Source of the DNA: JAQVPN01 sp036170435
GTDB lineage: Bacteria; Patescibacteriota; Gracilibacteria; BD1-5; UBA6164
Reading direction: 5' to 3'
Assembly: GCA_036170435.1 (NCBI GenBank)
Contig: JAVHPF010000001.1
Coordinates: 1-6,102 of the forward strand
DNA length: 6,102 bases
Part shown: one piece after another, positions 1-5,056 of the stretch
Numbering within the stretch: the first letter of the stretch is position 1
Layout: every line of letters begins with the position of its first letter
Made by a program: the position numbers and the translations under genes
Notes under the pieces: generated by a model
Seen by the model: the letters and a program-made list of their open reading frames with translations, nothing else
The model's database searches: none
What the model was told of the DNA's origin: nothing

Positions 1-26
1 AAATATTATTTTTTATTCTCGTTTCT

Positions 27-133
27 AATCCCCCGGCTCGTTCCTCGCCACCCCCTTTGGGAAAGGGGGATTTAGTTGTTGTTCTTTTTCCAATCTCCCT
101 TTTCCAAAGGGAGTACCCGAAGGGGGAGGGATT
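27..133. repeat. GC-rich composite repeat of two hairpin units
   Basis: The element stands out from the AT-rich surroundings. The left unit (27-72) begins AATCCCCC and ends GGGGGATT. It holds a perfect 8-bp stem, 51-58 CCCCCTTT with 62-69 AAAGGGGG, around a GGG loop. The right unit (92-133) begins AATCTCCC and ends GGGATT. It holds a second perfect 8-bp stem, 95-102 CTCCCTTT with 106-113 AAAGGGAG, around TCC. An AT/GT-rich spacer (73-91) joins them. The architecture resembles REP/MITE-like interspersed palindromic repeats. It starts 9 bases past the stop of the minus-strand endonuclease gene. Neither hairpin is followed by a convincing U-tract, so a terminator role is weak. No coding capacity was recognised in 1-142. 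Confidence 0.75.
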
Positions 134-142
134 ATTTACGTA

Positions 143-517
143 TTATTTAAAAGAATCCCTAATCTTTTCTAAACCATTTTCTATATCATCATATATTTCT
201 TCATTTCTTATTCTTAAAACTTTGTATCAAAGATTTTTAAGTAAAGATTCTTTATGTTTATCCAAATTATAAATTTCCTCTAAGTCGTGAATATTTCAAT
301 CAACTTCAATTATAATTTTTCTTTCAAAACATAGGAAATCAGCAATTATAAATCTATCTAATCAATTGTTTTCAGTATAAACATAAACTGGTTTTTGTCT
401 TAGAAATTTTTCTCATAATTTTCCATTTTTTAAATAATTCCACAATATAACTTCTGCTTTTGTTGAATTATTTCTTAAATTATTTGCAGCCAGTTTAATA
501 GATTCAGGTATTCTCAT
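143..517 (-). CDS. DUF559 / Vsr-like endonuclease-domain protein
   Basis: A 124-aa protein read with UGA=Gly (4 of 6 glycines are UGA). It matches the small DUF559 family, whose PD-(D/E)XK-like fold is related to very-short-patch repair endonuclease. Visible signatures are an N-terminal LRNNSTKAEVILWNYLK helix, then GEKFLRQKPV. The putative catalytic core follows: Asp60 in IIADF, Glu71 and Asp73 in IIIEVDGNIHD, with His77. The C-terminal GYKVLRIRNEEI closes the domain. Length is normal for a stand-alone member. The ATG at 517 has an AGGA that overlaps the upstream gene's stop, and the gap to the Nudix gene is only 6 nt, so the two are probably co-transcribed. The biological role of DUF559 proteins is not settled; DNA cleavage or repair is inferred from fold kinship. 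Confidence 0.88.
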
Positions 518-523
518 ATATTC

Positions 524-1087
524 CTAAATATTAAAATCTGTAAAATTACTTGTTAGTTCTTTTGCTCTATAATAGGCAATTTCAGAATAAGGGTCTAGTA
601 TTTCATTTCTAGATAACATTTGTTCAAATTCTTCAATACTTGGAAATGTGCTTTCTATTTCTTCTCATTCGTGAGTATTTAAACTATGATTATTGTAACA
701 ATTAAAAGCGAAATATAATTCATTATCTCAATTTATATATCAATTTTGCATTGTTTTTCATAGATATACTATTTTCTCATCTGTTGTATAGCCGCTTTCT
801 TCTTGAAGTTCATTTTTTACATTTTCTTCTCAACTTAATCATTTTTCTATAAATCAAGATGGGAAATTATAGATAAAATCATCAGGTCAAAATTTGTACT
901 CTTTATTCAAGATAATTTTTCTATCTTTTGTTAAAGCTAATACAAAAGATCAATTTCAGCTTTTTGTCGATTTCATTGTAATTACATTTCATTTCCTATC
1001 TTGAGAATCTATGAAATCTTTTTGAAATACTAGCCAATATTTATTTTGAGCAGCAATAATTTCGTTTGTAAAAATTGGTTTTTGCAT
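524..1087 (-). CDS. Nudix hydrolase, ADP-ribose pyrophosphatase-like
   Basis: A 187-aa protein in which 11 of 12 glycines are UGA, so it is invisible under the standard code. The Nudix box spans residues 78-100 (GFIEKGLSGEENVKNELQEE, then SGY). The metal-binding core E93-x-x-E96-E97 is intact. The conserved Glu seven residues into the box is Leu84, and the usual Arg before E93 is Asn92. The preceding YKFGPDDFIYNFPSG resembles the ADP-ribose/NDP-sugar pyrophosphatase branch. It is clearly paralogous to the C-terminal domain of the tandem Nudix protein at 2471-3451, which shares the same Leu substitution. It likely hydrolyses a nucleoside diphosphate linked to another group, but the substrate cannot be read from sequence. 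The start is 9 nt after the apt stop without a clear Shine-Dalgarno. The endonuclease gene follows after 6 nt. Confidence 0.9.
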
Positions 1088-1096
1088 ATTTATTTT

Positions 1097-1603
1097 CTAA
1101 TAACTTACTAAACTATTAACTTTATGTCATTCTAACTTAGCAATTCAGTTTAATTCATCGAGAATTATTACAAAATTTAGACTATCAACAATTCAGCCAG
1201 ATTTTTCTATTAGGTCGATTGCAGCTTTTGCTGTTCATCCTGTTGCAAGTAGATCATCAACTATTGCTATTTTTTCACCAGATTCGATTGAATCAGTGTG
1301 CATAGAAAATGAATCTGAACCGTATTCTAGGTCGTAGCTTATGTCTATAGTTTTGTAGGGAAGTTTTCCCTTTTTTCTGATTAGAATAAGTGGTTTTCCT
1401 AATTTATAAGATACAGCTCGAGCGAAGATGAATCATCTAGCATCAAGCCCAACAATTTTGTCAGCATCTTTTACTAGTTCTGCTAACATGTCTACAGATG
1501 CGGCAAAAGCTTCAGGATGAGCGAGTAGAGTAGTAATATCTTTGAACATTATTCCAGGTTTTGGAAAATCGGGAATATCTCTTATATAGTCAGATAAGTT
1601 CAT
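1097..1603 (-). CDS. apt: Adenine phosphoribosyltransferase
   Basis: A 168-aa cytoplasmic purine-salvage enzyme that converts adenine and PRPP to AMP and pyrophosphate. Diagnostic stretches are YIRDIPDFPKPGIMFKDITT at residues 6-25, the IVGLDARGFIFA loop at 50-61, and the PRPP-binding loop IVDDLLATGGTAKA at 114-127. UGA supplies 5 of 13 glycines, including invariant ones in DARGF and the second Gly of ATGG, which is strong evidence for code 25. Length is close to the 170-180 aa usual for Apt. The ATG at 1603 opens the canonical N-terminus. No good Shine-Dalgarno precedes it. A TATAAT (1610-1615, minus) sits about 7 nt before the ATG, so a leaderless transcript is conceivable but has no clear -35. 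A small GC-rich repeat lies upstream, and the Nudix gene follows at 9 nt. Confidence 0.97.
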
Positions 1604-1638
1604 ATATATATTATAAAATTATAAAATTTCCTTTTATT

Positions 1639-1670
1639 CCCTCTCCTGTGAGGAGAGGGTTAGGGTGAGG
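1639..1670. repeat. Short GC-rich palindromic repeat between genes
   Basis: A perfect 8-bp inverted repeat, CCCTCTCC (1639-1646) and GGAGAGGG (1652-1659), around the loop TGTGA. It is followed by TTAGGGTGAGG. This is the general look of REP/MITE-like repeats found interspersed in many bacterial genomes. It sits in the 70-nt gap between the 77-aa gene stop (1674) and the apt start (1603). There is no U-run right after the stem on the minus strand, so it is a poor terminator. It could still stabilise or process an mRNA that crosses it. Confidence 0.65.
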
Positions 1671-1673
1671 TCT

Positions 1674-1907
1674 TTATTTTTTAAATTCTTCTACTAATTC
1701 TTTGAAAGCTTCTTTGTATTCATTTTCTCTAAGTTCTGTATATAGAGTAGCTTCATTTAGTACTTCATACATTTCATCCATTTCTTTTTCAGGAATATTT
1801 TCTGAATATATTGCTTCTAGAATCAAATCTATATCATCAAATTTATCATTATCTATTGTTGCTTCAAGCTTATTTAAATAAAGCTCATATAATTCTTTCT
1901 TTTTCAT
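1674..1907 (-). CDS. Small acidic helical protein, unknown function
   Basis: A 77-aa protein I do not recognise. It contains no glycine and hence no UGA codon, so it is intact under either code. It is highly charged (many Glu, Asp and Lys), lacks Cys, Trp, Pro-rich or membrane segments, and looks all-alpha, with heptad-like hydrophobic spacing (LYELYLNKLEATI, then IDLILEAIY, then FKELVEEFKK). The ATG at 1907 lies 5 nt beyond the stop of the upstream 101-aa gene, with no clear Shine-Dalgarno, suggesting translational coupling. The pair, both beginning MKKK, heads the run that leads to apt. A role as a small partner or regulatory protein is only a guess. Confidence 0.75.
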   Translation of the reverse strand: MKKKELYELYLNKLEATIDNDKFDDIDLILEAIYSENIPEKEMDEMYEVLNEATLYTELRENEYKEAFKELVEEFKK

Positions 1908-1912
1908 AAGTA

Positions 1913-2218
1913 TTATTTATTATTAAGTAAATTTAAAAGTTCATTTGTACTATATTTTCAATTCCTATGACTTTCAGCCAGAGTGTGTGAAAAATGTTCA
2001 TTATCTAAAAGCAATTCAATTTTTCTTACATTTTCTAATACTAATTGTAATTCTTTTTTATCATTGGATTGTTCTTTTATATATCATTCAAGTATACATT
2101 CTATTTTAACAATATTTCGTCATATATAATTTGCTATATAATGCCTTACTCATTTTTCTCTTTCTTTTGAATCAAAGTTTTTTACAAAATCCTTTAATTC
2201 ATTCAATTTTTTCTTCAT
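1913..2218 (-). CDS. Hypothetical 101-aa protein, first gene after the T-box-like leader
   Basis: A 101-aa protein open only when UGA is Gly (all 4 glycines are UGA: contexts KGV, IGR, EGY, NGK). I do not recognise a family. It is predicted mostly helical and polar, with a basic N-terminus (MKKKLNELKDFVKNF), one Cys (residue 41), and a His/Asn-rich stretch (NEHFSHTLAESHRNGKYS) near the C-terminus. No signal peptide or membrane span is evident. The ATG at 2218 follows the terminator stem of the leader by 18 nt, with no Shine-Dalgarno. The leader's promoter and terminator therefore gate this gene first, then the 77-aa gene 5 nt downstream, and possibly apt, the Nudix gene and the endonuclease. 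Confidence 0.78.
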
Positions 2219-2230
2219 TAATTTTTTTAA

Positions 2231-2274
2231 AAATAAAAAAGCATAAAAATATCGTTTGATATTTTTATGCTTTT
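2231..2274 (-). terminator. Strong intrinsic terminator ahead of the 101-aa gene
   Basis: A perfect 17-bp stem pairs 2237-2253 with 2258-2274 around a 4-nt loop. On the minus strand it is followed immediately by TTTTTTATTTTT. It sits between the tandem-Nudix gene and the 101-aa gene, and both are minus strand. Its 5' arm on the minus strand (AAAAGC, 2269-2274) is also the 3' strand of the proposed antiterminator helix. It can therefore act as the switchable terminator of a leader as well as stop read-through from upstream. Confidence 0.88.
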
Positions 2275-2430
2275 GGCTTTGCTTGAAGCAAAGAGTTACC
2301 ACCTAAAGCTTGTACTTAATTTTAATTTTGATAACGAAGAATTTTACTTCGAGAGGTTCTAATAAATTTTTGCAAATTTTTCTTCCTCCAGCTTCGTCTG
2401 TTGATAGCAGACTCAAATGCTTTTTTGATT
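2231..2430 (-). promoter_or_regulatory. Putative divergent T-box-like riboswitch leader
   Basis: Read on the minus strand from about 2430, the leader holds, in order: a hairpin GUCUG-CUAUCAA-CAGAC (2412-2396); a possible GGAGG/CCUC-closed arm (about 2389-2353); a hairpin CGAAG-UAAAAUU-CUUCG (2351-2335); then a T-box-like antiterminator and the terminator. The antiterminator consists of GCUUUAGG (2309-2302), a 7-nt bulge UGGUAAC (2301-2295; consensus UGGNACC), a hairpin CUUUGC/GCAAAG (2293-2277), and CCAAAAGC (2276-2269). The last element pairs with the first, with one A-A mismatch. The final AAAAGC is shared with the terminator, so the two folds exclude each other. UGGU would pair with an ACCA tRNA end (discriminator A73). 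Candidate specifiers in the 7-nt loop are AUC (Ile), UAU or CUA. The T-box motif is degenerate, hence moderate confidence. Confidence 0.55.
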
Positions 2431-2436
2431 TCGCTT

Positions 2437-2464
2437 ATTATATAGAATATACTTATATTTTCAA
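2437..2464 (-). promoter_or_regulatory. Sigma70-type promoter for the T-box-like leader
   Basis: On the minus strand there is TTGAAA (2464-2459), a 16-nt spacer, and a perfect TATAAT (2442-2437). This is the same -35, spacer length and -10 as the glyS promoter in this window. Predicted transcription start is near 2430. It begins just past the stop of the tandem-Nudix gene (2471), showing that the downstream non-coding stretch is a leader rather than only a 3' UTR. Confidence 0.75.
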
Positions 2465-2470
2465 GTTTTT

Positions 2471-3451
2471 TTATAATCTTGATTTAGCTAGATAAAAAGC
2501 TGTAATTGTTAGTGGACATTTAACTGCTCAAATTTGTATTAATTTTTCAAAATCTTCAATTATAGACTCAATTACTTCTATTTGTTCAGGTTCTTCTAAT
2601 TCTTGATTTCAAGCTTTTTTTACATTTTTTGCTAGAAAATATTTCAATTTTCATCAGCTATAATTTCAAACTATAGTTTCTCATAAATATTCAAATTTTT
2701 CAGCCACACATCAAGTTTCTTCTTTTAATTCTTTTGCTATATTTTCTTCACTAGTTAATTCTGGCTCTTGTTTTCAAACAGGGAAATTATAGATAAATTC
2801 ATCTGGTCAATATCTATATTCTCTAAGATAAAGGATATTTCAGTTATCTAATATTGGTACAAGCATTGTTCAAGAATCACTTTTATCTCCCCCATATATC
2901 AAAACATTGAATACTTTTGAATTAAGAGAATAAAAATTTTGAAATATTTTTTTATATCAATTATTTATTATTAGTTTAGATTCTTCTAGCTTTGCTCTAG
3001 TGAATTCTTTGTGATTTACGAGTTTCCCATCTAAAAATTGAAATTCAAATTCTATTTTCTCTCAAGCAATTACTTTTGGTAACCAAATTTTATCATCTTC
3101 CCACATCATGTCGTATGGAATTTCAGAGATATTGAACCATTTTGGAAGCATTTCTTCTGTTTCAATTGGCTCATTTTGCCAACTATTTATTTTGAAAACA
3201 TTTACATCTTGATTCCAATCAGCTTTATCTAAAAATCTAAATTGTAATACTCAAAGAGTTTCCATAGAATCTAAATTAGTTTTTAAACCTGTTTCTTCCT
3301 CGAGTTCTCTTATCATTGCTTCTTCAATAGTCTCTCACTTTTCTAATTTTCATCCTGCTCAGTTCCAAAATCATTCACCAAAACCTCTTTTTTTCATACA
3401 AAGAAGTATTTTTTCATCTTTTATTATTACAGCTAGAGTTGTTTGTTTCAT
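2471..3451 (-). CDS. Tandem Nudix protein: MTH1-like domain fused to ADPRase-like domain
   Basis: A 326-aa protein in which 18 of 25 glycines are UGA. Domain 1 (about 1-155) closely resembles MTH1/NUDT1, the oxidised purine nucleotide diphosphatase. Its complete Nudix box starts at G34 (GGKLEKGETIEEAMIRELEE, then ETGL). WEDD at 117-120 matches MTH1 Trp117/Asp119/Asp120, which read the base, and Asn30 precedes the box as in FWNGAGG. Domain 2 (about 180-326) is ADP-ribose-pyrophosphatase-like, with the motif YRYGPDEFIYNFPVG and a box from G226 to C248. Its metal-binding E241/E244/E245 are kept, but the conserved Glu is Leu232 and the Arg is Lys240. Domain 2 is paralogous to the Nudix protein at 524-1087. 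The ATG at 3451 lies 5 nt after the 147-aa gene, implying coupling. A cytoplasmic nucleotide-pool cleaning role is inferred. Confidence 0.93.
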
Positions 3452-3456
3452 AGTTT

Positions 3457-3900
3457 TTAGATAGGAAATATATTAGTTAATCTATTTGATATATCTGATG
3501 TTATAGCAACTAAAGCTAAAGGAATATTTTCTGTATTATTAATTTCTAATTCAAGTTCTCTTCAATAATTAAGTGAGTTCATTAAATATTCATCAACTTT
3601 CTCATCGTCTCATGCGAAAAGTTTTTCAGCATATTCAACTGTTCCTCAAGCAAATCATTCAGCTCAAACATATTTTGCTATTCTTTGTTCTATAGTTTTT
3701 TTATCAGGTAATCATCACATGATAATTTTTTCACTTCTTTCTTTTATCATTATTTGATTTATGTCTAGTGCTTCAATTCATGATCATTTATCATCTTTTT
3801 TATTTATAGATTCTAATGGAGGAAGTCAGTGTAATGCTCTTTGTTTATTTATTTCTTCATCTGAAAATAAATCTTTTATATCACAATCTATTAAGCACAT
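3457..3900 (-). CDS. Hypothetical 147-aa protein between tetR and the tandem Nudix gene
   Basis: I do not recognise this family. It is visible only with UGA=Gly: 10 of 11 glycines are UGA, including tandem UGA-UGA in IIMGGLPDKKTIEQR. It is soluble-looking, with no signal peptide or membrane span. It starts MCLIDCDIKDLF (Cys2 and Cys6), then ALHGLPPLESINKKDDKG, a central KYVGAEGFAGGTVEYAEKLF segment, and a helical C-terminus ending TSDISNRLTNIFPI. The ATG at 3900 is 18 nt past the tetR stop, and the stop is 5 nt before the tandem Nudix start. The gene is therefore very likely the middle one of a three-gene operon under TetR control. Its extreme UGA bias suggests long residence in a code-25 genome. 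Confidence 0.8.
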
Positions 3901-3918
3901 AAAAAACTAAGTTAAGTA

Positions 3919-4437
3919 TTAAACTATATTAAAAGTATTATAAATCTCCTTTAAAATATCATTTGTATTTATAGGACATTCTCCATAAATACATTTTCTT
4001 TTGGAAATATCTTCCATTATAGATAGTAAAAGAAAGGTTTTTTCCTTTGAAAAATTAGCTTTTTCAAAAAAATAAGAGTTTATTATACTGAAAATTTCTA
4101 ATTGTCTAGTTTTTAGCATTTTTTTCATATCACTATTTTCACAATATCAGTTTTGGTTGATTATAGAGAATACATTTTTGTTTTTAGCGGGGAATTCTAT
4201 GAATTCTTTTATAAAATTTTTAGCATCTCAGCCACTTATTTTTTTTATAAATGTCTTATAATTTTCAAAAGAAAAATCAATTAATGCTTCAATCAAAGTC
4301 TCTTTTGATGAAAAATAATAATAAAGAGAAGCTTTTTTGATTTCTAAATGTTTAGCAATAGTATCCAGACTTATTTCTTTGAAAGTTTTTTCATAAAATA
4401 ACTCTTCTATTTTCGCAAGTAATTCTTCTTTTTTCAT
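3919..4437 (-). CDS. TetR/AcrR-family transcriptional regulator
   Basis: A 172-aa repressor. Under the standard code it breaks at two UGA codons, Gly70 (SGGD) and Gly97 (NQNGYC); read as Gly the two halves join in one frame. The N-terminal helix-turn-helix is typical of TetR: EISLDTIAKHLEIKKASLYY, then YFSSKETLIEALI, at residues 21-53. The C-terminal ligand/dimerisation domain is divergent, as usual, and slightly short. I chose ATG 4437, which gives a normal-length helix before the HTH; an in-frame TTG at 4458 would add seven residues. It faces a divergent 72-aa gene across a 47-bp palindrome, so it probably represses both itself and that gene. Downstream, the 147-aa gene follows at 18 nt, then the tandem Nudix gene. 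The inducer is unknown. Confidence 0.92.
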
Positions 4438-4468
4438 AATTAATTTATTAGCTAACAATTGCGCGAGT

Positions 4469-4497
4469 ATTATAATAATTAATTATTTTATACAAAA
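4469..4497 (-). promoter_or_regulatory. Putative tetR promoter overlapping the operator
   Basis: On the minus strand there is a perfect TATAAT (4474-4469), with TTTTGT (4497-4492) about 17 nt upstream as a weak -35. Predicted start is near 4462, leaving a short leader to the ATG at 4437. The -35 and spacer lie inside the palindrome, which fits autorepression. Confidence 0.55.
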
Positions 4498-4521
4498 TTT
4501 TTGTATAAAATAATTAATTAT
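4475..4521. promoter_or_regulatory. 47-bp perfect palindrome, probable TetR operator
   Basis: Two 23-bp arms are perfectly complementary around a single central base (4498), with the core TATACAAAATTTTTGTATA. It lies exactly between the divergent tetR and 72-aa genes and covers the -35 regions of both predicted promoters. TetR dimers bind palindromes in such intergenic regions. This one is longer than typical 15-30 bp operators, so it may hold two overlapping or adjacent dimer sites. Confidence 0.8.
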
Positions 4522-4529
4522 GTTAGAAT
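4501..4529 (+). promoter_or_regulatory. Promoter of the 72-aa gene
   Basis: TTGTAT (4501-4506), a 17-nt spacer and TAGAAT (4524-4529). Predicted start is near 4536, giving a leader of roughly 28 nt. The -35 lies inside the right arm of the palindrome, so a bound TetR would block it. Confidence 0.65.
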
Positions 4530-4551
4530 GAATTTACACAAAAGATAAAAA

Positions 4552-4558
4552 GGGAGGT
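4552..4558 (+). promoter_or_regulatory. Strong Shine-Dalgarno of the 72-aa gene
   Basis: GGGAGGT, 5 nt before the ATG at 4564. It is by far the best ribosome binding site in the window. Most other genes here, including glyS, have none that is recognisable. This fixes the start and suggests high translation once the promoter is released. Confidence 0.85.
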
Positions 4559-4563
4559 GTGTA

Positions 4564-4782
4564 ATGGCACATTTTGACGGTCGATTAGAAGATTCCACAG
4601 GTAATATGGTAAATATTAGAGTTCCTTCTTTGCAAGGCGGTACAGATAGAAATATCTATAAAAATGGTGATGCTACAGGTTACCGTTTGGGAGATGGAAA
4701 TAACGAAATTTACACTGAGTCTGGACGACATGTTTCAGAATTGTCGCTCAAGGATTTTGTTAAACAGGTTCTTTGAGTTTAA
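4564..4782 (+). CDS. Small 72-aa protein, unknown, divergent from tetR
   Basis: I do not recognise this protein. It starts MAHFDGRLEDSTGNMVNIRV and is polar, Gly/Asn/Asp-rich and probably beta-rich (NIYKNGDATGYRLGDGNNEI), with a helical tail (SELSLKDFVKQVL). There is no signal peptide, membrane span or Cys. Codon use differs from the neighbours: nine glycines use GGT, GGA or GGC, and arginines include CGA and CGT. The only UGA (4774-4776) is at the very end. In code 25 the product ends with Gly-Val and TAA at 4780-4782; under the standard code it would stop at that UGA, giving 70 aa. A strong Shine-Dalgarno, a TetR-blocked promoter and its own terminator define a single-gene, inducible unit. 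Transfer from a standard-code source is possible. Confidence 0.82.
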
Positions 4783-4784
4783 TT

Positions 4785-4811
4785 GCTAGCTTAGGCTAGC
4801 TTTATTTTTTT
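4785..4811 (+). terminator. Intrinsic terminator after the 72-aa gene
   Basis: GCTAGC (4785-4790), loop TTAG, GCTAGC (4795-4800), then TTTATTTTTTT. It begins 2 nt past the TAA of the 72-aa gene and insulates it from the glyS transcription unit. Confidence 0.85.
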
Positions 4812-4825
4812 GCTAAAAAATAAAT

Positions 4826-4853
4826 TTGAAAAAAATAAATTCTCATATATAAT
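4826..4853 (+). promoter_or_regulatory. glyS promoter
   Basis: TTGAAA (4826-4831), a 16-nt spacer and TATAAT (4848-4853). Predicted start is near 4860, directly ahead of the first T-box helix. It matches the promoter of the minus-strand T-box-like leader in both boxes and spacing. Confidence 0.8.
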
Positions 4854-4859
4854 GAATTT

Positions 4860-5026
4860 GTTAAAACCAGTGCTAGAGTTTGGAAGCTCAGAAAATAGTA
4901 TGGTTTTTAGAAAAAAAGAGCTAGGCTTGCCTAGAACTTGGGTGGAACCGTCCAAATATGTCAAAAATATGAAGGACCCCAAGGAATATTTCTTTACTAA
5001 AAAAGATATTCCTTAGGGGTCTTTTT
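4860..5026 (+). promoter_or_regulatory. T-box riboswitch controlling glycyl-tRNA synthetase
   Basis: The leader carries a near-consensus T-box, GGGTGGAACCG (4940-4950), directly ahead of glyS. The antiterminator is: CUUGGG (4937-4942) pairing with CCCAAG (4978-4983); a 7-nt bulge UGGAACC (4943-4949); and GUCC (4950-4953) pairing with GGAC (4974-4977). UGGA complements UCCA, the tRNA-Gly end with discriminator U73. Upstream lies a compact Stem I: AAAACCA (4863-4869) with UGGUUUU (4901-4907), CUA/UAG, then GAGUU/AGCUC closing a UGGA loop that contains GGA (4882-4884), a Gly codon. A Stem III follows (CUAGG/CCUAG, 4921-4934). The apical domain of canonical Stem I is absent. Uncharged tRNA-Gly should favour antitermination and glyS expression. 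The T-box motif is firm; the specifier position is inferred. Confidence 0.9.
4975..5026 (+). terminator. Switchable terminator of the glyS T-box
   Basis: GACCCCAAGGAATAT (4975-4989) pairs with ATATTCCTT (5006-5014) and GGGGTC (5016-5021), leaving one bulged A. Five T follow (5022-5026). Its 5' arm shares 4975-4983 with the antiterminator, so only one structure can form. The 30 nt from here to the glyS ATG are AT-rich with no Shine-Dalgarno. Confidence 0.92.
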
Positions 5027-5056
5027 CAGTAATTATATTTCTTAATTTTTTTGTTT

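Noticed and set aside
57..272. Plus-strand open frame across the repeat and the endonuclease gene
   Set aside because: It runs through the hairpin repeat and antisense to a convincing DUF559 gene, and its translation is low-complexity with no recognisable domain.
2231..2430. SRP RNA, RNase P RNA or tmRNA in the non-coding stretch
   Set aside because: The conserved cores of these RNAs are absent. GGAGGAAG and GGUGGUAAC resemble fragments only, while the antiterminator/terminator arrangement fits better.
2310..2495. Plus-strand open frame of 61 codons
   Set aside because: It is antisense to the promoter and structured leader of the minus-strand operon and has no ribosome binding site or familiar motif.
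3919..4458. Two separate fragments of a broken tetR gene
   Set aside because: The fragments are in the same frame and join through two UGA codons read as Gly, giving a full-length TetR protein.
4791..5016. Open frames on both strands in the glyS leader
   Set aside because: The region is explained by a promoter, T-box riboswitch and terminator. The translations are the by-product of AT-rich sequence.
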